A stretch of DNA of 64,000 nucleotides from Erysipelothrix tonsillarum DSM 14972. GTDB lineage: Bacteria; Bacillota_I; Bacilli_A; Erysipelotrichales; Erysipelotrichaceae. The position numbers and the translations under genes were made by a program. Every line of letters begins with the position of its first letter. Positions within the stretch are counted from its first letter, which is position 1. The stretch is from the NCBI RefSeq assembly GCF_000373785.1, contig NZ_KB892377.1, positions 425,617 through 489,616 of the forward strand, written 5' to 3'. Positions 1 through 7,513 of this stretch are shown piece by piece. A model generated the notes under the pieces. The model was not told the origin of the DNA. It was given only the letters and a program-made list of their open reading frames with translations, and made no database searches.

Positions 1-276
1 TTGTTTGAACCACAGTTTATCATGTTCTAAACCAATAAGGGGTTCCTTTGAATATTTGACCTCAAAACATAGAATTCTGTACTGATTGACGACAATAATG
101 TCGATTTCCGTAATACCATTATTGCGGTGAATCGGTATATAGGTACTATGATAGACATAAGATTTCGCTTGCTTAGATAAGTTTTCAAAAACTTTGAGTT
201 CGAATTGTTCACCTGCATTTCGGGATTTTTTCTGTCGTGTTTTTTTTCGATAATGTATATAGCGGAGCGACTTCAT
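1..276 (-). CDS. NERD-domain protein, partial (C-terminus beyond window)
   Basis: The reverse strand reads open from an ATG at 276 to the window edge, 92 codons. The N-terminus is very basic (many Lys/Arg in residues 1-22) and is followed by a pattern typical of the nuclease-related domain (NERD): GEQFELKVFENL, then TEIDIIVV and ILCFEVKYSK, matching the E...D...ExK core of restriction-endonuclease-like folds. NERD proteins are thought to process DNA, but a role here is inference. The start at 276 sits 7 bases after GAGG; an ATG one codon upstream (279) is possible. The rest of the protein, and any fused helicase or topoisomerase zinc finger, lies outside the window. Confidence 0.7.
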   Translation of the reverse strand, partial: MKSLRYIHYRKKTRQKKSRNAGEQFELKVFENLSKQAKSYVYHSTYIPIHRNNGITEIDIIVVNQYRILCFEVKYSKEPLIGLEHDKLWFKQ

Positions 277-444
277 CATTTCACCTCTTAAATTGTTTTA
301 GTGTTATCATAGCATAAACAGATGTTAAAGGGATACTCATTTTTTAAGTTTTTTATTTAAATTTTCAATGAAATGTGGTAGAATCATTTATGGATTGCTT
401 CTATACGAGGCTTTCAGTGTTTTATAAAAAAAAGGATGTTATAT

Positions 445-1635
445 ATGGAAAGAAAAATTGGTACTGTTTCAAGAGGTGTTCGTTGTCCGATCATTCGTGA
501 AGGTGATGATTTAGCTCAAATCGTTACAGAAAGTATATTGGAAGCTGGAAAGAGTGAAAATTTTGATATTCGAGATCGTGATATTATTGCGCTAACGGAG
601 TCTATTGTAGCTCGTGCACAAGGAAACTATGTTTCCGTGGACGCTATTGCGAAAGATGTGAATAAAAAAATGGGTGGCGGAACGGTAGGTGTTATTTTCC
701 CGATTCTGTCAAGAAACCGCTTTTCAATTTGTTTACGTGGTATCGCTAAAGGTGTTGACAAGGTTGTCCTTATGTTAAGTTACCCGTCAGATGAGGTGGG
801 AAATGAACTTGTTAGTTTGGATCAACTCGATGCATCAGGTATTAATCCGTATAGTGATGTTCTAAACCTTGAGCAATATCGCAGTTTGTTTGGTGAAAAT
901 AAGCATCCATTTACAGGAATCGATTATGTCGCTTATTATGCAAGTATTATCCAAGAAGCAGGTGCAGAGGTAGAAATTGTGTTCTCAAACAATCCACGCA
1001 CAATCTTAGATTATACCGATAAGGTTTTGGCTTGTGATATTCACACCAACCCTCGCACAAAGCGTATATTGCGTGAAAGTGGTGCTAACATTGTTTGTGG
1101 TCTTGATGATATTCTAACCGAAAGTGTGGATGGCAGTGGTTATAATGAGCGTTATGGTTTACTTGGTTCTAATAAATCGACCGAAGATTCTGTAAAACTA
1201 TTCCCACGTGAATGCACTGATCTTGTTGAAGATATTCAAAATCGAATTCTAGAAGCAACATCAAAACATGTTGAAGTGATGGTCTACGGTGATGGTGCGT
1301 TTAAAGATCCCATTGGTAAAATTTGGGAATTAGCGGATCCTACAGTTTCTCCCGCTTATACTAAAGGTCTTGTTGGTACACCCAATGAATTAAAACTTAA
1401 ATATCTTGCAGATAATGACTTTAAAGATTTGCAAGGGGAAGCACTGAAAAAAGCAATTGAAACACATATTAAAGACAAGGACGATAATCTTGTTGGTAAT
1501 ATGGCAGCGCAAGGTACTACACCACGCCGCTTGGTCGATCTCATTGGTTCACTCTGTGATCTAACAAGTGGTTCTGGCGATAAAGGAACACCGATTGTAT
1601 TTGTTCAAGGGTATTTCGATAACTTTGCAGATTAA
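445..1635 (+). CDS. Coenzyme F420-0:L-glutamate ligase-like protein (CofE family)
   Basis: A 396-residue protein with the look of the F420_ligase/CofE family (COG1478): VRCPIIREGDD near the start, ALTESIVARAQGNY, FPILSRNRFSICLRG and later VYGDGAFKDP. True CofE adds gamma-linked glutamate to the deazaflavin F420-0. Firmicutes that do not make F420 carry this longer form, whose substrate is not established; a gamma-glutamyl or similar ATP/GTP-dependent ligation is the reasonable guess. The start is ATG 445, 5 bases behind AAAGGATG; an upstream in-frame ATG at 436 overlaps that ribosome binding site. The gene stands alone and ends at a strong bidirectional terminator. No other F420 genes are visible here. 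Confidence 0.75.
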   Translation: MERKIGTVSRGVRCPIIREGDDLAQIVTESILEAGKSENFDIRDRDIIALTESIVARAQGNYVSVDAIAKDVNKKMGGGTVGVIFPILSRNRFSICLRGIAKGVDKVVLMLSYPSDEVGNELVSLDQLDASGINPYSDVLNLEQYRSLFGENKHPFTGIDYVAYYASIIQEAGAEVEIVFSNNPRTILDYTDKVLACDIHTNPRTKRILRESGANIVCGLDDILTESVDGSGYNERYGLLGSNKSTEDSVKLFPRECTDLVEDIQNRILEATSKHVEVMVYGDGAFKDPIGKIWELADPTVSPAYTKGLVGTPNELKLKYLADNDFKDLQGEALKKAIETHIKDKDDNLVGNMAAQGTTPRRLVDLIGSLCDLTSGSGDKGTPIVFVQGYFDNFAD

Positions 1636-1646
1636 TTATTAAATAG

Positions 1647-1697
1647 AAAAAAGAGTACCCTCAATTTCAAATGATTGAAATGATGGGTACTCTTTTT
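1647..1697. terminator. Bidirectional terminator between the CofE-like gene and licD
   Basis: Stem AAAAAGAGTACCC (to 1660) pairs with GGGTACTCTTTTT (1685-1697). A-run and T-run flank it, so it can end transcription from both convergent genes. Confidence 0.85.
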
Positions 1698-1708
1698 AGT
1701 GTAATTTA

Positions 1709-2539
1709 TTAATCGCAGTGTTCAATGCGGTGTTTTTTACGATCTTCTTCACTTGGAAGTTGCATATAATCTCCAAATGAACGCGTCAAAACGGCATCAG
1801 AATCTGTTGGTATTTTAAAACTATGGTCTTGAAACTTTGCTTCAATAGGATTTCGAATTAAGTCTCGCTCAACAAGTGATGTATTGAATTGATCATAATT
1901 TTCAAAATATAAGTAACACAAATCACCAATAAACTTTGTATCCGTATGATTATATTGTGTCATTGCTTTATAACGTTTTTTAAAGAGTATGTGTTAAAAA
2001 TATTGATACGGTATAACTTTTCATTAAGAAATTTCATTGTTTTTTTTCAATACGAGTTTTAGTCCTTTATCTGAATCGGTCTCTTGTACAAGCAAAAAGA
2101 CTCGAAGTAGGCGCGTGTAGCGATTTACTTTTTCAAACTGAGCACGTCGTAATGTTTCATCATTTGGAACGCGGTCTAGAGGAAAAATGTCAACCCATGA
2201 TCCTTCGTATCCTTTTTGAGTTTTGGATACAGTTTCTTTTATCTTTAAAGCGTTAGATCGAACCTTTGAAAATTCGAAGGCTAAATATTTGTCAAGAATC
2301 CGGCTTTGATAACGGTAAGGCTTTTGGTCTTTTAATTCTTGAGCCATTAATGAATCAAAACGCTCAAATGCTTCTCGTTCCATAGCGATATCTACATCAT
2401 CATCCCAAGGAATAAACCCTTGATGGCGAATTGCACCGAGCAATGTTCCGGCATAGAGAAAATAATTAATATTCTCTCGATCGCAAAATTCTTTAACCCA
2501 AACTAATATATTATAATCGTCACGTTGTAATTCATTCAT
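1709..2539 (-). pseudogene. licD: LicD-family phosphotransferase, interrupted by two homopolymer frameshifts
   Basis: The N-terminal part (ATG 2539, behind AAAAGGGG) carries LicD hallmarks: YFLYAGTLLGAIRHQGFIPW, DDDVDIAM, and GSWVDIFPLD. It runs to a stop at about 2024. The C-terminal part (KKRYKAMTQYN to the stop at 1709, with SFGDYMQLP) is in the same frame again only after two changes. Dropping one A from the A8 run (T8 on the plus strand, 2040-2047) and adding one A to the A6 run (T6, 1976-1981) restores an unbroken protein of about 277 residues, the usual LicD length. LicD enzymes transfer phosphocholine (or similar) to surface polymers. I cannot tell phase variation, a true null allele or sequencing error apart. 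No other choline (lic) genes are adjacent. Confidence 0.8.
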
Positions 2540-2658
2540 ACGTAGACCCCTTTTCAATTTTATATCATACTAATAATAGCGATTTATGCGTTTGAATTAA
2601 GTTTTATGGACAATTCTAAAATCATGATATAATAGTAAAAAAGAAAATGAGGTTTGAA

Positions 2659-3573
2659 ATGGAAATTACACATCGATTAATGACCGAGGACGGACAGTCT
2701 TTGGCAGTTTACACACGTGGTGATGCGAATAATCCTGCTGTTATCTTTCTTCATGGAGGACCAGGAGGTTGTATCTCTGAGAAATCTTTTGCGTTTTTTG
2801 ATTTATCAAAATGGTTTGTGATTGCATTTGACCAAAGAGGCTGTGGGCAGTCACAGCCCTTCGCAACGCTTGTAAACAATACCCCCGCTGATGGAGTTTC
2901 AGACATAGAACTTATCCGTAAGCATTATCAAATTGATACATGGACGGTGTTCGGCGGAAGCTATGGGTCGACCTTAGCATTGCTTTATGCGATCAAGCAT
3001 CCACAACGTGTATCCCAATTGGTTTTGCGAGGGATTTTCTTAGGAAGACAATGCGATATTGATTGGCTCTACCAAGAAGGAGCATCCTATTTTTACCCCG
3101 AAGAGCACGAGTCTTTTAAGGCTGTGATTCCCAACGAAGAAAGAGATGATCTGGTTAAAGCTTATTATCGAATATTCACCGGAGCAGATGAAGGTTTAAA
3201 ACGAGAAGCCGCTAAAGCTTGGGCAGATTGGGAAGGTTCATTGGTTCATATTATTCCGAATAAGCATCTTAAGGATGCTTTTGTAACGGATTTTGATATT
3301 AGTCTTGCGACGCTTGAGTGTCATTTTTTTGCGAATAATATGTTTTGGGAAGATGATAATTATATTCTTAATCATATTGAACGCATTCAAAACATTCCTA
3401 CACAAATTGTGCATGGTCGTTATGATGTTGATTGCCGACCAAGTGCTGCATTTGAATTGGCTGAAAATCTTGGGAATGTTCAATTCTGTATTGCTGAAGA
3501 AAGTGGACACAGTCCCTTTGATGAACCCATGTTTTCAATATTGGCAGATATTATGAAAAGACTTGAACAATAA
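2659..3573 (+). CDS. pip: Proline iminopeptidase (prolyl aminopeptidase), alpha/beta hydrolase S33
   Basis: A 304-residue cytosolic serine peptidase that releases N-terminal proline from peptides. Visible family features are the oxyanion motif HGGPGG at about residues 32-37, AFDQRGCGQS, the nucleophile elbow GGSYGS, VHGRYD carrying the acid residue, and a C-terminal catalytic His in SGHSPFDEP. Length is typical. Start ATG 2659 follows ATGAGGT by 5 bases; an upstream in-frame ATG at 2647 overlaps that site and is rejected. The next gene, a Cof phosphatase, starts 18 bases after the stop, so the two may share a message. Confidence 0.9.
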   Translation: MEITHRLMTEDGQSLAVYTRGDANNPAVIFLHGGPGGCISEKSFAFFDLSKWFVIAFDQRGCGQSQPFATLVNNTPADGVSDIELIRKHYQIDTWTVFGGSYGSTLALLYAIKHPQRVSQLVLRGIFLGRQCDIDWLYQEGASYFYPEEHESFKAVIPNEERDDLVKAYYRIFTGADEGLKREAAKAWADWEGSLVHIIPNKHLKDAFVTDFDISLATLECHFFANNMFWEDDNYILNHIERIQNIPTQIVHGRYDVDCRPSAAFELAENLGNVQFCIAEESGHSPFDEPMFSILADIMKRLEQ

Positions 3574-3591
3574 AAACATAAAGGAGAACAT

Positions 3592-4440
3592 ATGATTAAA
3601 TTAATTGCAAGTGATATTGATGGTACCTTACTGAATTCGGAACACGTAATTTCCGACCGTACACGCGAAGTAATTCATCAGGCTCGAGCACAAGGATATG
3701 AATTTATGCTCGCAACAGGTAGAAATTACGAGAGTGCTGTTGCAATTGCGGAAGAATTACATTTAGATCCACAGGCAATTCCAATCGTATCCTTAAATGG
3801 AATGCGTGTAGAGCATCCGAGCCGGAAGTATCATGCGCTGCAAGCACCAATGAGTTATGAAGCCTGTGAACGCATGGAAGAGCTAGGAATGAAATACTTT
3901 ATGGGGATTCTTTACTGTTATGAAGATACAATTTATTTTCAAATGGATGAAAAATCAGAAAAAGATTTCGTGTTTGGAGAAGATGAGGATCGTTTGCGTT
4001 TCTTTAGTGATGGGGCGAAGATTTCACGAATTGACCGTTTGACGGATATTTGCGATCGGTTTGATCGAAATGATTCAATTCTTAAAATTGTTTATATTCA
4101 AAATGCTGATTACACCGAGTTGATTAAAGAACGCATCGCACAAGAAATGGACGGCGATCATGATTTACTGATGGTTGCACCGGGTTGGGCTGAAATTATG
4201 CCGAAGCGGATTAATAAGGGTGCAGCGATTTTGGAATATGCAAGTCGACGTGGTATTGCACCGAGTGAAGTGCTATGTTTTGGAGACAGTGATAATGATC
4301 TAACTATGATTCAATCGGCCGGAATTGGAGTTGCGATGGAAAATGCACGAAATTCATTAAAAATTGTTGCCGATGTCATTACTTTAACAAATGATGAGAA
4401 TGGAGTAGCGGAATATATTGCTCAACATTTACTCGACTAG
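3592..4440 (+). CDS. Cof-type HAD-IIB phosphatase
   Basis: A 282-residue haloacid dehalogenase-superfamily phosphatase. Motif I is DIDGTLLN near the N-terminus (both Asp needed for phosphoryl transfer), motif II LATGRNYES, the conserved Lys lies in the KRINKGAAI region, and motif IV is CFGDSDNDLTM. The ~110-residue region between motifs II and III is the C2B cap that marks the Cof/YxeH-like class. These enzymes hydrolyse sugar phosphates, FMN or PLP; the substrate cannot be read from sequence. Start follows AAAGGAG by 6 bases. It lies directly downstream of pip. Confidence 0.85.
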   Translation: MIKLIASDIDGTLLNSEHVISDRTREVIHQARAQGYEFMLATGRNYESAVAIAEELHLDPQAIPIVSLNGMRVEHPSRKYHALQAPMSYEACERMEELGMKYFMGILYCYEDTIYFQMDEKSEKDFVFGEDEDRLRFFSDGAKISRIDRLTDICDRFDRNDSILKIVYIQNADYTELIKERIAQEMDGDHDLLMVAPGWAEIMPKRINKGAAILEYASRRGIAPSEVLCFGDSDNDLTMIQSAGIGVAMENARNSLKIVADVITLTNDENGVAEYIAQHLLD

Positions 4441-4518
4441 CTTTGTGAGAGTATTATGATAATTAATGCTATTAAAGTGGGTGCATGTTATAATGTTATT
4501 AATAAGGAGGGTTATATT

Positions 4519-4767
4519 ATGAAAAAATTATTCAAAGTAGCAGTCGGAGCTGCAGCCGTTATGGGTGTTGGTTTAGTTGTTAAAAAAATTATCGAAAAAG
4601 ACGTTATTCAAGATAAAGTGAAAGAACGCGAAGCAATGAATTATCTTAAAGATAAATACGGCGAAGAAGCATTGAATGGTAAAAAAATCATGATTATTAA
4701 TAATGATGAGCCCGTTACTAAAACTGATATCGCAAAAGATATTGTTGAATACGAAATGCAAAATTAA
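4519..4767 (+). CDS. Small membrane-anchored protein of unknown function
   Basis: An 82-residue protein. Residues 1-25 start MKKLFKVAVGAAAVMGVGL and form one hydrophobic segment, followed by a charged Lys/Glu/Asp-rich tail that probably faces the cytoplasm. The start is ATG 4519 behind a strong AAGGAGGG, not the upstream ATG at 4456 that lacks a site. A terminator overlaps the end of the gene. I do not recognise a named family. Confidence 0.65.
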   Translation: MKKLFKVAVGAAAVMGVGLVVKKIIEKDVIQDKVKEREAMNYLKDKYGEEALNGKKIMIINNDEPVTKTDIAKDIVEYEMQN

Positions 4768-4787
4768 GAAGTCTTCGGGCTTCTTTT
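4766..4787 (+). terminator. Rho-independent terminator
   Basis: Stem AAGAAGTC/GGCTTCTT with a stable TTCG tetraloop followed by T4. It overlaps the stop codon of the small membrane protein. Confidence 0.7.
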
Positions 4788-4806
4788 GATTTGAAGGGGA
4801 TTTATA

Positions 4807-5283
4807 ATGGAACAAGGAATCAAATATTTGACAGCACAAGGATGTACGGTTCAAATTGTCAAAAACGATAGTTTTAATCGTGCATATTCTGGGATGGATC
4901 TTGTGTTGGATAAGCAATTACAACTAACATATCGGCAAGCCAAAATCACGCCTAAAAAACAGGGCTTTTTTGTGACGTTATGGCATAAAGATAGTTCAGA
5001 GGCTGTAAACATACCCTACAGTGCAACCGATTTAGAACATGGGCTCCTGATTTTCGTGCCCCATGATAAAGCTCCAGGTTTTTTTGTGCTTAATCAAAGT
5101 GTGTGCGAACAACTTGGAATTTTAAAAACAGAGTCAAAACCCGGAAAAATGGGTTTCAGAATATACCATCCTGAAAGTCAATTAGAGGCAAAACAAGCAC
5201 GTCGTATACAAACGCTTATGAAACCTTATTTTATATGTGTTCGCGATCCTCATCTAAAAGAATTTTTGATGAACCATTATTAA
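4807..5283 (+). CDS. MepB-family protein
   Basis: A 158-residue cytosolic protein resembling MepB, first seen in the staphylococcal mepRAB multidrug efflux locus. The order of conserved pieces fits: YRQAKITPKKQGFFVTLW, a mid-protein segment ending in FFVLNQSV, GKMGFRIYHP and a final QTLMKPYFI. MepB has no proven biochemical activity. Here neither a MepA-type efflux pump nor a MarR regulator is next to it, so it is an orphan. Start follows GAAGGGG by 6 bases. Confidence 0.75.
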   Translation: MEQGIKYLTAQGCTVQIVKNDSFNRAYSGMDLVLDKQLQLTYRQAKITPKKQGFFVTLWHKDSSEAVNIPYSATDLEHGLLIFVPHDKAPGFFVLNQSVCEQLGILKTESKPGKMGFRIYHPESQLEAKQARRIQTLMKPYFICVRDPHLKEFLMNHY

Positions 5284-5338
5284 TGAGAGTACGCGTTCTT
5301 ATTTTGAAGAAAGATAATTCTTTGTGTTTGGGAATATA

Positions 5339-5632
5339 ATTGAGAAGACCGTTGAAATACGTATTGATAGACCTTAGGTGAGTCATCATCCAAAGTTTAA
5401 TGACATCATTTACTCGTAAAATTATGGATATGCGGATGGTGTTTTCGCTGGAGATGGAATGGAATAAGATGTAAACCTTCTGGGTGTTTTTGAACCAGTA
5501 GAACCTTTTACAGCAACAATCATCGCAGTTATTCATCTTGAAAATGATGTTGAGAACAAATGGGTTGCTAGTCCTTTTGGAATGTATTTTTCAAAGGAGA
5601 AATTGCTTGAGGTAGTTTGTAAAATTAATTGA
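5339..5632 (+). pseudogene. Relic of an inorganic pyrophosphatase-like gene with three in-frame stops
   Basis: One frame reads IEKTVEIRIDRP, stop, VSHHPKFNDIIYS, stop, NYGYADGVFAGDGME, stop, DVNLLGVFEPVEPF, then IIAVIHLENDVENKWVAS to a stop at 5632. This is the core of the short inorganic pyrophosphatase-like proteins common in Firmicutes (pattern IDRPLGSYHPK...NYGY...GEEQDAYILGVDEPV). The stops are TAG 5372-5374, TAA 5417-5419 and TAA 5465-5467, with no frameshift between them. The third replaces a Gln (CAA to TAA). No clear start or ribosome site remains. The gene cannot yield a full protein unless stops are read through. Confidence 0.8.
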
Positions 5633-5706
5633 TTAAGTAGATACGTAGAACATTTTCTTTCTTGATAATATGTCTGGATTTTTAAACAAAATCATATAAA
5701 ATTGGG

Positions 5707-5720
5707 CGTTAACGCTTATA
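5707..5720. promoter_or_regulatory. cre-like palindrome upstream of the symporter gene
   Basis: CGTTAACGCTTATA matches 12 of 14 positions of the CcpA operator pattern TGWNANCGNTNWCA and sits about 210 bases upstream of the symporter start. The rest of 5633-5928 is AT-rich and holds no gene I can support. Confidence 0.3.
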
Positions 5721-5928
5721 TTACACAATCTTATACAATATAGAGATTGAATTTTTGAATAATCTTTGATAAACTACATACGAATCCTTTAAGTAAGCAC
5801 GAGATGTTTATAAGGAGTAGAAATATATTTTTTTAGTATATATTTATATTCTTTTCGGACTTATTTGATTCAGAATAAGTTTTTTTTTGCGAAAACTTAT
5901 CGTATAGAACCAAATATAGGAGGGAAAT

Positions 5929-7308
5929 ATGAAGAAGAATAACTTCACACGGAGAATTATTTGGACGTTGATTTTAGGTTTAAGCGTTGGGCTTGGTTTT
6001 ATCTTTCTGAGAGAAACGCTAGTAGGGAATGGATATACCACGGTGTGGAAACAGATAAATGATTTACTGTTTGCGGATATCTTGCAGGAGACAAACAGTT
6101 CAGCTATTGGAATTTTCTTTATTATTGGGCAAATTTTTATGCGCTTGTTGCAACTTGTACTGGTACCACTGATCTTTACATCAATTGTACGCTCAATCCA
6201 ACAAATTCAGGAAACACGCGTTTTGAACAAACTTGCTCGAAAAGGCTTTGTGAGTTTTATGCAGTTATTGGGTTTAGCGATAGTATTAGCCAGTGTAGCG
6301 GGGTTCACGGCCTATAAAATGGGTGTCTTCCAAATTGCAAATTTAGGTGCTATTGATATTACGGAAGGCGTTGTTAATCAAACTAATCCGCTGGCCATGA
6401 TTTTAAATGCTTTTAATAATAATGCACTCGGAACATTAAGCAGTAATTCAAATATCATCGCAGTGGTGGTTCTTGCACTGATTGTAGGCGTTATGTCCCA
6501 GCAATTGGGTCAGCAACTTCAAGCTCTACCCAAGTTGATTGATGAAGTCTATTTGCTGTCAATGAAATTATTAGATGTTGTCATCATGAAGTTTGGACCG
6601 GTCGCAATTTTCTGTCTTCTAGTAAGAACGTTGGCTTCCTATGGCACAGATTATTTGCAACCCGCATTAGTTTACATGGTTTTGACTTCGATCACCTTAT
6701 TGATTCTTGGGTTTGTGGTCTTCCCCATTTTTATCACTGTCAAGACAGGTTTATCACCGCTACCGTTTATTAAGAAGATGTATAAAGTTGCTGTATTTGG
6801 CTTTTCAACCTCATCTTCAGCTGCAACACTTCCCTTAACGCAGGAAACGGTTATGAATGAACTGGGCGTGGACGAAGGGGTCGCGTCCTTTATTGTGCCC
6901 CTCGCATCTACAATCAATATGACGGGAACCGCCGTTATGCAAATTATCGCAACACTCTTTGTCGCTTCCGTAGCGGGGTATCATGTTGGCATCGTTGAAT
7001 TAGTTTCAATTATTCTTCTCACAATCATTGGTTCCATTAGTACGCCGGCGGCACCGGGATCTGGCGCGATTCTTCTCTTTACAATCTTAACGGGAATGGG
7101 TTACACAAATCAGTATGCGCTCGCAGCTTATAGCTTTATTCTTGCTATTAATCGTCCCGTAGAAATGCTGGTCACCGCAATAAATGTTGTTGATGATGGA
7201 GTGAGTGCTGTATGTGTTGCGCATGAACTGAATCAATTCGATACAGTAATGTACCATACACTTACGCCAGAAGTCCAATCAGAAGATAATATTTTTGTAG
7301 AATCTTAA
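5929..7308 (+). CDS. Dicarboxylate/amino acid:cation symporter (SLC1/DAACS family)
   Basis: A 459-residue integral membrane transporter that imports acidic, neutral or sulfur amino acids or dicarboxylates with Na+ or H+. Eight hydrophobic segments and two re-entrant loops are expected. The family signatures are visible: the Ser-rich HP1 tip STSSSAATLPLT, NMTGTAVMQ in the unwound TM7, and SISTPAAPGSGA in HP2. Substrate cannot be decided; glutamate/aspartate and cystine carriers look alike at this level. Start ATG 5929 follows AGGAGGG. Transcription ends at a strong hairpin right after the stop. Confidence 0.88.
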   Translation: MKKNNFTRRIIWTLILGLSVGLGFIFLRETLVGNGYTTVWKQINDLLFADILQETNSSAIGIFFIIGQIFMRLLQLVLVPLIFTSIVRSIQQIQETRVLNKLARKGFVSFMQLLGLAIVLASVAGFTAYKMGVFQIANLGAIDITEGVVNQTNPLAMILNAFNNNALGTLSSNSNIIAVVVLALIVGVMSQQLGQQLQALPKLIDEVYLLSMKLLDVVIMKFGPVAIFCLLVRTLASYGTDYLQPALVYMVLTSITLLILGFVVFPIFITVKTGLSPLPFIKKMYKVAVFGFSTSSSAATLPLTQETVMNELGVDEGVASFIVPLASTINMTGTAVMQIIATLFVASVAGYHVGIVELVSIILLTIIGSISTPAAPGSGAILLFTILTGMGYTNQYALAAYSFILAINRPVEMLVTAINVVDDGVSAVCVAHELNQFDTVMYHTLTPEVQSEDNIFVES

Positions 7309-7311
7309 TCG

Positions 7312-7347
7312 AAAAAACGATATACTTCAAGGTATATCGTTTTTTTT
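7312..7347 (+). terminator. Rho-independent terminator of the symporter gene
   Basis: AAAAAACGATATAC pairs with GTATATCGTTTTTT around a six-base loop, ending in T8. Confidence 0.85.
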
Positions 7348-7513
7348 AATTAATTAAAAATGAATAAAATATGTTACATGATTGCCCAGTTTTCGCGAGT
7401 TCCTTTTTAAACTGATCTTTTGTGATAATATTTTTATAGAGATAAAGGAGGAGGCTTAGAGCACGTTTAGAAATCGATTTAGTGTACATTTTTTCAGAAT
7501 GGAGGAATATTTG

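Noticed and set aside
3238..3510. Open frames antisense to and overlapping pip (also at 3293-3556)
   Set aside because: They lie inside a gene with clear catalytic motifs, have biased composition and no ribosome sites.
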